64,000 bases of DNA from positions 9,405,001 through 9,469,000 of the forward strand of contig OX359245.1 of the NCBI GenBank assembly GCA_947179485.1. The letters run 5' to 3'. Origin of the DNA: Allacma fusca (lineage: Eukaryota > Arthropoda > Collembola > Symphypleona > Sminthuridae). Numbering within the stretch: position 1 is the stretch's first letter; each line of letters begins with the position of its first letter. The notes under the pieces are model-generated. The model searched no databases and was not told where the DNA came from. It saw nothing but the letters and a program-made list of their open reading frames with translations. Both the position numbers and the translations under genes were made by a program. Of the stretch, positions 11,564-23,499 are shown one piece after another.

Positions 11564-12637
11564 TTCCTCATGAATTTGTTAGAAACAACTTATTTTTTAT
11601 TATCTTAATCCTATTCATTCTACCAACAATTTTTAATTTTCGTGTGGTATCTACAATACTCGATGGTTTTGAGGTGCATCATCCAAGAGTTTTTTGAATT
11701 GCCCAGGAACCAAATACTTAAACTTCCTTTCTTTCCCAAACTATCATTTTCAAGTTTAAAAATTCATTAGGGAATCCATTGGAGAGAATTCATAAAACAA
11801 TAAAATTTGCTGAATAGTGAAATCCTCAGAAAATTGTAATTTTCCTGAACGCTGCCGTTCTTTCTTTCGTATTTGCAAGAATGCATCTGACGATTCGACA
11901 CTAATTCCCGAAAAAACTTTTAGTATGTCTAGGTCTTGTCACAAATATTATTTCAAGTGGCGTCGAAATTTACCTTAAGTATACCTCAACTTGCAGTTTT
12001 ACGTCAGGATTTTTGATATGTCCCGAAGATCAAATTTTATTATTATTAGAATGATGAGAATGATGCACAAATATTTTAAGCCGATTCTTTGGCCGAATTC
12101 CCCTGAATGTTTTTCAGTAATTACGCAACAGCTAATAACCGCAGAAGTAGATAAAGAAACTTACTCCCACGTATGGGCAAACTGTTTAAATAAGATCTTA
12201 ATTGTTAATATCGTCTTCTTCACCACACGGAAGAGAAGTATAGTTGCAACTTTACAAATATTTAATGCCGGGTATCCGTAACTACGAAAAAGTATCTACA
12301 GTTAAAATGGTTAAATTGTTGTTTTTTTAATTTGGAATATTTTTTCCCGCTACCTTTGTCGAACATTTTGACCTCCCTTTCCAGATAGCTCACAATATTG
12401 ATGGCACTGTTCAGGTCCCGACCAAAATTTTGGTCTGAATCAAGATTTTGAACAATTTGAAAGTTTTACTTTGTGCTTATGCTAGTTCAGGCAAATTGCA
12501 TGAAGTGGGGTGCATAATATAGATTAATACGAATTTTTTATTTATCAGTAATTAAATGTACTTTCGAAATAATTACTATGAAAAAAGAGTTAGTATCTGA
12601 AAATTAAATCAAGCCGGTCTTCGGCGTACCTTAAATA
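11564..12637. repeat. Unassigned stretch with an R1 fragment
   Basis: 11940-12030 carries the R1 words TTCAAGTGGCGTCGAAATTTAC and TGTCCCGAAGATCA found also at 44830-44890. The rest has no gene that I can support; the frame at 11991-12281 runs through the R1 fragment and has no recognisable domain. Confidence 0.5.
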
Positions 12638-12710
12638 TCGTTGGTGAAGAAGCAAAATGGTTTTTGTTGTACAAAATCATGTGTAGACCATTTTGCCTCT
12701 TCAGTGACGA
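12638..12710. repeat. Short inverted repeat (24-bp arms)
   Basis: Arms at 12638-12661 and 12687-12710 pair with about four mismatches over 24 bp; the inner 16 bp (GAAGAAGCAAAATGGT against ACCATTTTGCCTCTTC) have one. The loop is 25 bases. It could be a tiny MITE or a transcribed hairpin. Confidence 0.7.
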
Positions 12711-12850
12711 TATGTAATACCGAGAATCTGAACGTATTTGATGTAGTACAGGGATTCATTCCAACGTATGTTATTCCAATGCTAAAATGGAATTCTCACA
12801 GATATTTTACATCATACAAGCTACATACAATGTAAAAGTCAGAAATCATA

Positions 12851-13073
12851 CAGGTGAAAAGTATTTTGAGCCAAATACTTTATTTGAAATACATTTCACA
12901 TGTAATTGAGAGAAAGTGAATACCAAATACATTTGTACTTACTGGCTCTTAAAATACAAAGTACAAAATACTTGCCCACAGTTTGGAAATTTTGAATTAC
13001 AAAATACAAAATACTTTATGGTCTGAAAATACGTATTTTAATACACTGCATTTGAAAATACTGCATAGCTCTG
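12851..13073. mobile_element. Small hAT-like MITE rich in AAATAC
   Basis: The left edge reads CAGGTGAAAAGTATTTTGAG and the right edge ATACTGCATAGCTCTG. The body is dense in AAATAC, AAAATAC and ACAAAATACTT words on both strands. No matching 8-bp duplication is seen, so it may be eroded at one end. About 223 bp, non-coding. Confidence 0.5.
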
Positions 13074-13339
13074 CTATTTGGTTTACTACACACTTCACGA
13101 ATCACAGAACAAACAATAATATGGGTGATTCTTTGTGATATACAGAGTGCCTTGGGTGGCGTTTATGCTGAAACATTTGTGAACCAATTTTTGTAGACAT
13201 TTGATTTTAATTATAAATTTTAAATGCTCATTATAAAAAATATATTTTGTTTACAATTTAAAAATAAATTTTTTATAATTTCCCGAAACTTTCTCATTTC
13301 TTGTTGATTTCTATTTACTTACTTGAACCACTGGGAATG

Positions 13340-13868
13340 CAGTTCATTGGATTTCATTTGAGTCTGACATGATTATTCTGAGTAGCAAACATTGTGATGA
13401 CAGGTTATTTATTATTCCCGACGGTTTTTATCCAAAACAGTTTTTTTCTCTTGAAAGAATTTCTTGAAATTCCTCCACTTCCTTTACTCCTGCATTAATA
13501 GTTTTTGAAATATTAAACTGAAACAAATTTCTAAAAATTGTGATGCTAATTTCCTTCAAAATTAAGCATTTTAACCGTGGTAATAATTAAAGAATAACCA
13601 ATAATAATAATAAAAATTAACACATCGTTTAACTATTTCGACATAAACCAAAACAATGAATATTCCTTCCAAATGCAATTTCAATCGTGACTCCTCAAAA
13701 ATTACAACGACATTTTCAAATCGACTGCCAAATTGTATAAGATATTGTAATTGACGGTTATGACCACTTTAAACTCAAATGAATGTACTATAGATCCAAA
13801 TTCAGCTATAAAATTGTGCAAGTCATTCCATTAGTAATATTTCAAGTGGCGTCTAAATTTACCAGTTA
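13340..13868. repeat. R1 dispersed repeat, copy A, left part
   Basis: 13370-13620 aligns with 3480-3740, sharing TTTACTCCTGCA and TTGTGATGCTAATTTCCTTC. 13843-13868 matches the TTTCA.GTGGCGTCTAAATTTA tract near 61446. The copy continues at 14813 after an insertion. The tract shows no open gene. Confidence 0.65.
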
Positions 13869-13876
13869 CTCTAATC

Positions 13877-14804
13877 TAGTGTTTCTATCGGTAACAAATA
13901 GTTGGGCTCGACTCGACTCGAAACAAAAACCCGGTGCAAATTCCACTTTTCGGCTCGAACTCGAACTCGGGACATTCGAGTCGGGAAATTATTTTGTACC
14001 CGAAACCGAGACCGTTAAGAAATATTATACCCGAAACCGACTCGAACTCGAACCGAAACAAGACACAAAATTTACGTAAAATACAACATCACACAGTCCC
14101 GAAAAATGAGCATCAAACAAAGCATTTTTTTTGTAAAAGCAAAATAATGCAGCAATCACTGTGTCGTTTTCATTTTTTTCAATATAGTTTCAAATTTTAA
14201 TTATAATTTGGTACAACCGACCATCCCTCCGTAACGCTCTTCATTGTTGCTTCGATAAACTTGTTATATGCCAACTTTAACCACGATATTAAAAGCGGTA
14301 ACTTCCATATCGTATCTCCTTGAGTAGCCAAACATTTCAGTGTCAAAATGTCGGAGCCAACGAAAAAGCTCGCTCGATAGGAATGCCAGGAATATCCAAG
14401 AATTCACGCGCCATTCTTGCCATATTAGGGTACTTAGCGTCGTGCGCAAATAAAACTTAGGTATGAGGAGTGTCATGTACTCATACTTGCTGCGTACAGA
14501 GACTGTTTTGTTTTCTTTGATGTTTTCCACAAAAACTGCATATTTTTTTAAATCAGAGGTGGCAGGAAAGCCAATTTTTATTGCTAAGGTAACATGAATC
14601 AATAATTCCAAAATAAGTTTTTACTTTCGAGTTTTGGTAGGGACCGGTAGATTTTTCAAACTCGACCCGATTTTTTCGGGTCGAAAACTTGATACCCGAA
14701 ACCGACTCGAAAGCAAACGGTACCAAAAATATTAGGCTCGAACGCGACTCGAACCCGACTCGAACTCGAAACCTCGAGTTTCCCGAACTCGATCAGAAAC
14801 ACTA
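13877..14804. mobile_element. hAT-like MITE, CCCGACTCGAACTCG family, uninterrupted copy
   Basis: Ends are TAGTGTTTCTATCGG and CAGAAACACTA, with the perfect 8-bp duplication CTCTAATC on both sides (13869-13876 and 14805-14812). ACTCGAACTCG and CCCGAAACCGA words cluster at 13910-14060 and 14650-14795. The 928-bp body has no transposase; frames at 13783-14200 and 14264-14611 run through the clusters and are not credible genes. This copy shows the state of the sister copy at 15546-36128 before the Polinton landed in it. Confidence 0.93.
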
Positions 14805-14812
14805 CTCTAATC

Positions 14813-15545
14813 TTTAGTTACTGGCGTCCAACATCTGAATCTTTTTTTTTCCATATTTTTGTTTTCAGTTTTACAAATATGGATAAATAGATTACGTGCA
14901 AATAATTTAACAACCCACATAAGTTTTAAAAATCGGGTTTTTAAATCAAGATTTACAAGAGATACTTTACAAGAGAAAAATTTGACGGGAATATCCTTAC
15001 TAACGATGTTCAGAATTTTATGTTAAAAAATTTTCCTAATCGAAAACAAAATCAGCATTTAATGCTGCGTTACAAATGATTCAACTCCACTTATATAAAA
15101 ACGTAATTCTAAAAAATCTTATTTCAAATGACGTCTCTTAAAGCATTAAAATCATGGACAATAGATAAACGTGCATATAATATAGCAACACATGGATTTT
15201 TAATTATCAGGTTTTTATTGAAAAGCTCAAATTTTGATTTTGGAGATATGGCAAAACAATTTGAAGGAATGTTCAAGAGAGGAGATTCACATGATCAGAC
15301 TAGATATTTAAAATATATTCTGTAATTCAGAAGAATCACATTGCGTAACCTATCACTTGGACTTATCGAACTTCTCAGATTTTGTATTTTATTTTGTTAG
15401 TATTTGACGGGTCTAATTTTTTGAAAGCAAGCCTCGGTTTACAGGTTTGAATCTTAACGTAGTCACCAGGCTAAACTCTTGAAAGAATACACGGGTGAGT
15501 CGGTCAAGACTTAAAAACACAGCGTTAACTCTCCCCCCATCGGAG
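14813..15545. repeat. R1 copy A continued, then unassigned DNA
   Basis: 14825-15000 aligns with 61500-61640 through CATCTGAATCTT, TAGATTACGT and a shared TTTTAAA..CGGG.TTTTAA pattern. From about 15130 to 15537 I see no gene; the frame at 15128-15325 has no recognisable domain. 15538-15545 is the left target duplication CATCGGAG of the next element. Confidence 0.55.
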
Positions 15546-15808
15546 TAGTGTTTTTATCGGTAACAAATAGTTGGGCTCGACTCGACTCGAAACAAAAACC
15601 CGGTGTAAATTCCACTTTTTTGCTCAAACTCAAACTCGGGACATTCGAGTCGGGAAACCGAGACCGGTAAGAAATGTTATACTCGAAACCGACTCGAACT
15701 CGAACCGAAACCAGACACAAAGTTTAGATAAAATACAACATCACACAGTCCTGGCAAGTCCAAAAATGAGCAACAAACAAAGCATTTTTTTTAAAGTGAA
15801 ATAATGCG

Positions 15809-16139
15809 AGTAGTAGATATTAAGTATATCGCCCTTCTTTTTCTATTGATTTTTTCCGGGCACGGCCGACCAATCCCGAGCCTTCCCGAGTGTGAGTATG
15901 TTGCACGTTCTGAGCATGCTCAGAAGAATTTGTTGGAGTTGGGGAGCATTCCCGATCGCTCCCGACGACTCCTGCGAGTATGGTATTGATGTACTTATTT
16001 GAATGTCTATTGATTATTTCCGATTATTATTATTATTATTGATCAGCTGTTCATGCCTGTTGCATCTCCAGCTGCTACTAGTGCGTTTGTTACTCAACAG
16101 ATGTACGCGCGTGTTCAAATAATTTTCTCATACCTAAAG
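15809..16139 (+). repeat. Polinton left terminal inverted repeat
   Basis: It matches the right end in inverse orientation; about 190 bp are identical from the tip, and the remainder differs by a few bases and a TTA microsatellite. The inner edge is near ATACCTAAAG. The reading frame across the repeat (15804-15989) starts partly in the target duplication and has a mirror copy at the other end, so it is not counted as a gene. Confidence 0.95.
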
Positions 16140-16149
16140 TATTGTTCTA

Positions 16150-16425
16150 TTCAGCTCACCCCAACAAATGCTTACTCTAAACTGACCTACGCATTACAGG
16201 CTACAAGCTAGTCACATAAAATCACTAAGATACCACATTGTCTCTGAAGTTGTTAGGTATAATATGTAATGTTTTGAGACAAGTGACAACTTTAGCTTTT
16301 CATAACTTTTGATCTATTCATAACACCTTAACAAGTGTTTACTCTAAAATGTCCTCATTATAAGCTACCAGCTGATCGCATGAAATCACTAAGATACCAC
16401 ATTGTTTCTGAAGTTGCAAGCAAAA
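16150..16425. repeat. Pair of roughly 100-bp direct repeats
   Basis: 16152-16256 and 16323-16425 share TGCTTACTCTAAA-like starts and the run AAATCACTAAGATACCACAT followed by TGT.TCTGAAGTTG. They lie between the terminal repeat and the first genes, where promoter or replication signals could be. Their role is unknown. Confidence 0.8.
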
Positions 16426-16443
16426 TACATATTTTAGGATAGG

Positions 16444-16758
16444 ATGATATATTCAGTTGCATCTGCTGCTACACCTCTAGCTACACCTTTAGCTGAACTT
16501 ACTCCCGCTGCACCCCCAGCTTCACATACTTCCGCTGCACCTCCCGCTGCACCCCCAGCTGCACTTACTCCCGCTGCACCCCTTGCTGCACCTACTCCCG
16601 CTGCACCTCCAGCTGCACCTACTCCAGCTGCACCTCCAGCTGCACCTCCAGCTGCACTTACTCCAGCTTCACCTCCAGCTGCACTTACTCCAGCTGCACC
16701 TCCAGCTGCACCTACTCCAGCTGCACCTCCAGCTGCACTTCTATTTCCATATACGTAG
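16444..16758 (+). CDS. Possible Pro/Ala-rich repeat protein
   Basis: An open frame of 104 residues made almost wholly of APPAAPTP and ALTPAAPP repeats, from 12- and 15-base tandem units (CTGCACCTCCAG, CTGCACTTACTCCAG) at about 16480-16745. The same DNA is also open in another forward frame as an LQLH repeat, so openness alone is weak evidence. No signal peptide or domain is seen. It may be a minisatellite rather than a gene, or a low-complexity exon of the neighbouring membrane-protein gene. Confidence 0.3.
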   Translation: MIYSVASAATPLATPLAELTPAAPPASHTSAAPPAAPPAALTPAAPLAAPTPAAPPAAPTPAAPPAAPPAALTPASPPAALTPAAPPAAPTPAAPPAALLFPYT

Positions 16759-17147
16759 TTCCATCCACACTGTTCTATTGCTCTCTCTCTCTTTACATCC
16801 CATTTGATGCAATGTTTTTTACATGTTATTTATATTGATATATGTATGTATAGCGTCTTGTTTATAAACAAATGATTCTTGACTTCAATATTGTATTACA
16901 TGCCTAATTGTTTAATGTACGTTTCTTGCGTTACGATTTCTCATCATCAGGTTGACATTTTCATTTTACATGGACTTCTCCACTGAATATAATTAGGTGC
17001 TCGTGTAAATTAAACATTCTGATAATTTGGAATATTCATACAAATTACGATGGCTGTTGACGGTAAGATACAACTATATATTTTACAGCTCATGTAGATT
17101 TGACTAATAACTATTGATTTGGGGTTAATATTTACATTTTAGTAGTT

Positions 17148-17840
17148 GTGCTTAACGTCATTATATATTTTACAAGTAATGCAGTTCACAAACGTTTTTG
17201 TTCAGGTTGTGGTATTGACTTTGGTTGCTATGACTGCGTATCCAAAGGATTTTCCTATGTTACGCTCGTAAATCAGACGGTTTGCTGCATTCTCAATATT
17301 AACAGTTTAGACGCTGAGTGGATCACTGTAATTTCAAAAATGAAAAACTGCTTGGACATCCCATCCCAAGCTTCTGCTCGCACAATGATAGGTATGCGTG
17401 TTTAAGTACATAATTCAGGCTTCATTTTAGGTGAAACATTACATTCAATTACTATTATTAAAAATATTGATTTTTGGGCTTTCTCTTTTTCTCTCACAGT
17501 TACATTGTGTGTGTTGCTCGTATTTCTTCTCATGGCATTCATTGCGTGTGGGTTTATCGCATATCGGAAAGGTTGGAGAGTGAAATTTACAGTGGCACAA
17601 ACACGAATAAGAAATGAAGAGGCTGATGTAAACCCTTATAGTGAGCTTACGCGCTGTTCCTCATCATCAATGACGGGCGGGATGGAAAATCTGAACCCAT
17701 GCTTTCAAGGTGAAATTGAAATGGATGAAATCATTCTTTCTCCTGCACTATCTTCCCGAGTCTCTGCTACAGTTGAAAACTACTCTCTTTCCTACGTAAG
17801 AGATAACTCTCTTCCAGTGCGTGAATCTATTATGCAATAA
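17148..17840 (+). CDS. Probable spliced type I membrane protein of the Polinton
   Basis: Two open stretches (17148-17405 and 17505-17840) are linked by GT-AG boundaries near 17392 and 17499, in phase. The first codes for a cysteine-rich segment (FCSGCGIDFGCYDC near its start, NQTVCC later). The second opens with a hydrophobic stretch, CVLLVFLLMAFIACGFIAY, followed at once by basic residues YRKGWRVK and a polar, serine-rich tail of about 85 residues ending at 17840. That is a stop-transfer layout with an outside Cys-rich domain and a cytoplasmic tail. The true amino end was not found and may lie in an upstream exon. I do not recognise the family. A surface or virion-membrane role is an inference. 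Confidence 0.5.
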
Positions 17841-18254
17841 TATGCATATGAGAAGTGCAACAATATAAATGGTTACAGATTCGACGCAAGTAATTTTCAA
17901 TGTAAACTTCCAGTGCTCTTTTCATGTTATAGTATAATTATACCCACATAGAACGATGTATATTTGTGAATGTTGAACTAAGACAGCTTTACTATGAAAT
18001 GATAAAAATAATGTATTAACTCTCATATATCCTCAACATTCAATATAGGACGCTCGAATATAAAAGTTTCTATTTTACATTTTTTCGTATGATAAAAATA
18101 CTGAATCCGTGTAACTATAATGCATTGATCCTATAATTGTATTTTTTTGAATAAATAAGTATTTTAAACAACTCAGACGGACCTCATTCTTACTCTTGTT
18201 GTTGATCTTGAAAGTTGCTCGCTTAACCACCCATTTCTCTACCGAATACTCATC

Positions 18255-19932
18255 ATGTCTCTTCACCTCACAGTCAACATGTGGATTTGTGCAAAGTGTC
18301 ACACTAATATATTTATAGAAGGTAAAAATGACTTCAAACGACTTCATTTTTTTGAGCAAAATAAACTTCACGACCATGAAGGGAATATTGTTCAAGATTT
18401 TATGCAGCAGTGGGATGGTTCACCAAAGGTCAACTGGCCTATTGAATCGTTAGTGAGAATCCGAGCAAAAGACCAGCCCAGGTGTGAACACATTACACAC
18501 ATCAAATGTTTTTTGTTGCACACACAAAAGTCTTTGTATTTCAAAATAAATTCTCCAAGGTGTACGGCGGCTGACATTAGCGTAAAGTGTCCAGCAGCCT
18601 ACTGTCGTGTTCATTACAAGAACATTACAGACGTTGAGTGTGTTCCTCGCTCTCTTTTTCAGTTTGTTACCCACAGTTGTGCACTACCATCACCGTCATC
18701 AATGTCTATTTTTCCCACAGCTGTCGATGATGCTGTTAAATTAATGAATTCAGCAATGTGTAAAAAAATTAATAGCAAGAAGAAAGCGCAATCTGAAAAC
18801 TCTGCTGCTGAAAAGAAGAGAAAATTATCAACAACAGCGGTAACGAAGAGAGTGGAAAAGTTACCTAGCTCATCACGTTTCAAAGCAACAAGTGTAGCAA
18901 GTACATTGTCAAGCTGTTTAACTAGCACCAATGATAATCTCGACAGCAAAGATGGATGGTTGACAGCCTCCAGTTCTGCAAAACGACAAGTTGAGCAAAA
19001 CAAAACTCGAGAAATAAACTCCATGATGAACGAACGTAAAACAATCCTTGAAGCATTGAAGATAGATGCTAAAATGGGAAAAGCACACAAAAATGCACTG
19101 CCCAAGCAAGTTGTATTGTCTACTGGAGAAACCCTGCACTTCGTCAAAGTAAATAAAAAAGAAATTCCTTTTCTCGAGGTTCCATGGATAATTCCAAACC
19201 AAGTGTTAGATAACATTGAAGCAGGAAGATCTCCAAAAAAGTTGAAAGGTAATTTTTTCTTTTTATTTTCCCTCTAGGATATACTCATAGTTGATTTAAG
19301 ATTTGTTTTGCTCTGAATGGAAACTTTCCATGCTTACTAAGGAAGAAAATTGTAAGAAAGGTTGTTTTATTATAGCAACCTCAACTGAAGAAGCACCAGC
19401 AACAAACAATGTTACACCGTATGGTCCAGGTGGAAAGTATTTAGCTGGTCTTCTCGCTGAACTTTCGGCTGATTGTAATGCAGACGAGAGTCAATTGGCA
19501 TCTCATTTATCACAGCACGCTGCAGAGGATTCCGGTATCATTCGAAATGAAAAAGCTGTTGCTGTTGTTGTTGATGTTGCCGAGCAGGAAAACGAGCAAG
19601 AAATCAGCAGCAACTCCGGAGAAATAACTTCACTCGAAACATCGTCAGTAGCTAACAGTAAGGATGACAACTGTAATAACAAGGAGGAGGAGGATGTCGC
19701 ACCATCGTAAGCACTGCCAATATGCTCCAAAGGAATTGAAAATTATGGCTCGTTAGTTCAGGATGAAAGCAATGACAATGTTGACGGTCATGATGAAGCA
19801 GAAGAAGAAGATGTGGTGTGGACTTACATGCAGGATATAAATGAGGCTTTGGAAGGCTGGGATGTGGACGAATTTGCTACAGAAGGGGCTGAAATCGATT
19901 TTCAGTCTATTTTCATCCAGCCCACGGAGTGA
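18255..19932 (+). CDS. Unrecognised Cys/His-rich Polinton protein, spliced
   Basis: The first exon, open from 18255 to about 19247, codes for about 330 residues. It has a Cys/His-rich amino part (WICAKCH near residue 11, RCEHITHIKC near 82, CPAAYCRVH near 115) that could bind zinc. A long polar Ser/Lys-rich middle (KKKAQSENSAAEKKRK) has nuclear-localisation character. GT-AG boundaries near 19248 and 19376 lead to a second, acidic exon (ATSTEEAPATNN onward). A third acidic open stretch, up to the stop at 19932, may follow another GT-AG pair. AATAAA signals lie near 19985 and 20098. I do not recognise the family. A DNA-binding or transcription-regulating role is only a guess from composition. 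Confidence 0.5.
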
Positions 19933-20331
19933 TCATTTAATTTCCATCATTTCCGTAGCTATTTGCAAAAGTATACATGTCCATTAATAAAAGTGAATGC
20001 TTGTTAATATTTTACAAACATTAAATTGTCTCATTTTTAGATTGCATAGAAATTCTTGACTAGTAATGTGACATATGCAAAGATTGATGAATGATGAAAA
20101 TAAAACATTTAAGTTTGAAAACCACATTTGATTTTTCTAAACAATTATTTTTATCATTCTTAAAATTCCAGCATAAATAATACATTTCACAATACATGAA
20201 AGGTCAATTGACAGACAATGTATTTACTACGTGCTTATTTTAACCCTAGGCAATGGTTACAAGAGGAACATGATCAAGCAACAAGTAGTTTTTAAAACAT
20301 TAAATGTATGCAGTGAAAATATATGAAAAAA

Positions 20332-21366
20332 TTACTCCATAAAATCATAGTCTCCATCATCTGATTCTTCCTCGTCAATACACTTCGTTGTATTTGGAAT
20401 TGAATCAACCGTATCAATTCCTGTAGAGTCATTTGCCATCTTGGGGCGAGCCAAAATGTGACTGTCCATAGTCCCTTTACGGTGTTCCATGATGAATGAC
20501 TCAAGATTAGCTGTAGCTGACATGCAAAATCCTAGGGTTGGACCACACCAAAAATGATTCTTCTTTGACGTGTCTTCAGACACAGGAGAATTCAAGTAGA
20601 CCTGAGGAATTCCCACCACGCTGTTAAGCAACACCAAAACTTTCAGAGTCCCAAGATCCAAATCAGGCTCTTGCCACATCCTCCAACGGTCCTGATTATC
20701 TTGCGGATAAGTCAGCATTGACTCGCGCTTCTTTCGCAAAAATGAAATCAATGGAGTGTCCTCCTTGTTTTCCCTACGCTGTATTTCCTGCATCTGAGCA
20801 AATTCATCAAGGATCTGTCCAAGAAACTTGGCCAAATTACCACCTTGATGCTTGGAGATGCAAACAACTGTAGGTTTGACGTTAGCATTTTGTCGTCCCA
20901 AAAAATAAAAGTCACGGTTGTCACACAAAGGATTTGGATGCATTCGCCCGTGGATGTCACTATCAATCTTTCAAATTATAAACATTTCATGTTACATTTA
21001 AAAAATTATATCATACAAACCTTACCTTATTTTTATATTTTTATAATTTATATAATATATTTTGAATATACTCTAATTAAAATTCCCTTACCATGACACA
21101 CTCGGGTGACTCAAAGAAGCTCCAATCGCTCCATGCTGTGGTTTTCTTGCTTACAACCTTGGTAGGATCAAATTTTTGCAGCAATGCTCGTTTTCGCACA
21201 AATCCAGGCCTTGCCGACTCTGTAGATATAAAATAGTTAATATAAAATATCAATGCATAGTTGTTCATAATTACACTTTCTTTCGACAAACTTCAAAATA
21301 TTTACATTTTAAAGTTTAAATTGTATTACCTTTCTTTGAATTCGAAAAATATTTGCTCGTCATGTT
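20332..21366 (-). CDS. Unrecognised Polinton protein, spliced
   Basis: On the minus strand a short first exon begins with ATG at 21366 and ends at a GTAATA donor. A middle exon (PGFVRKRALLQKFDPTKVV) follows an acceptor near 21222 and ends near 21093. The last, long exon begins near 20969 and runs to the stop at 20332. The boundaries fit GT-AG and keep phase. The protein has a conserved-looking core, HPNPLCDNRDFYFLGRQN, then FLGQILDEFAQMQEIQRREN, and an acidic carboxy end (DEEESDDGDYDFME). No known domain is recognised. It is transcribed away from the helicase gene, sharing a roughly 430-base intergenic region that carries a GA-rich tract. Confidence 0.5.
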
Positions 21367-21448
21367 GAATAGCGAAATACTGTTTTCAATTTTCCAATGT
21401 TAATCAACCCAATTATATTTGTTGTCGGATTTTATTTTGTGAAGGGTG

Positions 21449-21478
21449 AGAGAGAGAGAGAGTGGGAGAGAGAGAGAT
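21449..21478. repeat. GA-rich microsatellite
   Basis: GAGAGAGAGAGA runs with one GTGGGA break lie between two divergently transcribed Polinton genes. GA tracts often sit in animal promoters (an inference here); otherwise it is simple repeat. Confidence 0.85.
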
Positions 21479-21795
21479 GAACAGAGCTTCAAGTGTGAAT
21501 GGCGATGGTAATGTATTAAGAACCCGACTTTATATTTGTTGCTGACTGCTTGAGCAAGCATGAATCTTGAGCTCCAGAAACATTAGCAGTAAATTGTATA
21601 CATCGATTGTACGCATTACGTGTTGTTCTTCATTGAAAAAGAATTGAAGAAGAAAAAATACTTGGACTCGTGAGAGCGTTGTTATGGATACGTTTAGTTT
21701 TATGTTCGTCTTCATGCAAGGAAATAACGTACAAAAAGCCTCTCTCACAAACATCTCCGCCTTGGCTCCTCTATTAGTATCGACTTGTATACAGC

Positions 21796-23397
21796 ATGGA
21801 AGTGACTGGTAGTGAAATAGACGAGACAACGTTTCACGTTTGGGTTTCCCGCTGGAAAATTCAACCGTTCAAAATGCTAAACCCTAAAATCCCTTTTGAA
21901 AACTTAAGTACAAAACAACAAAATATAATCAATATTGTAAACACACATGTGAAACAAAGTGTAAGTATGCAAACCAAAAAGCCTTTGAGAATGATTGTGA
22001 ACGGCGACCCTGGAACTGGAAAAACCGAAGTGCTCTCGCATTTGCAATATTTACTTGAGAACAAAAAGCGTGAGTGCGAAGAATTTGACTATATGTTCGT
22101 TGCATTCACCGGATCAGCAAGTTTTCTAATGAATGGAGAGACAATTCATTCAGGTTTTAAAATTCCAACCTATGATAGTCAAAAATTGGTTACTAAAACA
22201 CTTAGTAAGAAAAGACATTCTAAATTGAAAAATGTTCGACTGATTGTGTGTGACGAAACAAGCTTGCTTGGATTACGATTATTCAATAAAATCGATAAAA
22301 TATTGCGAAGTGTTGACCCCGACAATTTTCAGTATGCTTTTGCAAATCGGAGTTTAATTCTACTGGGAGATATATACCAAACTGGACCTGTAGGAGACTT
22401 TCCATTGTTTTCAACCAAAAGTCCTAGATTTAATGATGATGTTAGGTCAGCAAGAAAAGTCTTTCAGTCATTTGATACAGTTGTCAATCTCGACAAATAT
22501 TACAGACATGACGGTGAAGACGAAGCGCAAATGAAATTAAAATTGTTTTTACAACGCTTAAAACGATGTGAACTGATCAGTGCAGACATGGAATATATAA
22601 GAGGAAGAATGGAGCGAACATTATCTGAAGAAGAACGTGAATCGTTTAGGAGAGCATTGAGAGTTTTCCCTTTACGGTGGCAGGTACGAGAATGTAATAG
22701 GTACGCATTGAGAAACACTGCTAGATATAAGTTATATAAATATAAATTACTTAAAATGATAGGCTAAAATTGATTATTTGTTTACAGTAAAATCCTTCGT
22801 GAAAACTATACAGATGCTGAAATTGTGAAAATAGAAAACGGTTTACAAACATTGGAGCTAGGCTTGGGATGTCCAATTGTGTTACAAAAGAATATAGCAA
22901 GTCGAGTTGGGTTACATAATGGATGCGAGGGTATACTCGTGGATATTGTGTACAAGAATAGAAAGCCAAACTGTTTCTCTCCTTCTGAGAACATTTATTT
23001 TCTGCTCGTAGAATTTCCAGGTTACACAGGAGAGAATTTTGTTCGTACTGCTCGTGGTGTAGGCATCCCTATATTTCGTTGTTCTGTTCCTGAACAACAA
23101 GACGATCATGAATATGTTACTTCAGAACGGTTTCCTATTGATCTTAACTACGCGTCTACTGCTCGCCGCAGCCAAGGTAAAACGCTGTCAAAGGTATGCA
23201 TTTACCTAGACGAGAACCAGTTTTGTCCAGGTCTGGACTACGTAATGTTTTCTCGGTGCAAGCGAATTACAGATATTATGATATTAGACGATTGCGTTCT
23301 GCCTCAAAGATTAATTCACAAGTCTTTTGTGAAATGGCAGAATGTTTTATTGACAGAAGAAAAGCGCTTAAGCTCTTTGCAAGAATTGCTTATTTAA
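21796..23397 (+). CDS. PIF1-like superfamily 1 DNA helicase of the Polinton
   Basis: An ATP-dependent DNA helicase that probably unwinds the element during protein-primed replication. The first exon starts with ATG at 21796. It shows Walker A GDPGTGKTEVL near residue 71, the Walker B type IVCDETSLLG near 150 and the motif III type LLGDIYQTGPVGDF near 190. The second exon shows YASTARRSQGKTLSK and DYVMFSRCKR, which fit PIF1 motifs V and VI; the usual HK of HKSQG is replaced by RR. A short intron of about 59 bases, roughly 22729-22787, joins the two in phase, with a TTTACAG acceptor. An AATAAA signal follows near 23419. The gene converges on PolB. The amino part before Walker A is short compared with cellular PIF1, so it is a minimal helicase. 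Confidence 0.85.
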
Positions 23398-23499
23398 TGA
23401 ATTTTGTTGGAATGTAAATAAATACATTTTGTAAGTTGAATTTTCCATAATTCGTCATTTATTCATATTTTTATTAGTCAATCACCATAATTTACAAAT

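Noticed and set aside
15804-15989. 61-residue frame across the Polinton left end, mirrored at 35375-35569
   Set aside because: It begins in the target duplication and exists only because the terminal repeat is open; no domain or signal.
16583-16807. LQLH-repeat frame overlapping the Pro/Ala-rich frame
   Set aside because: Alternative frame of the same tandem repeat.
18659-19216. 185-residue minus-strand frame opposite the Cys/His-rich Polinton gene
   Set aside because: It is antisense to a better-supported spliced gene and has no recognisable domain.
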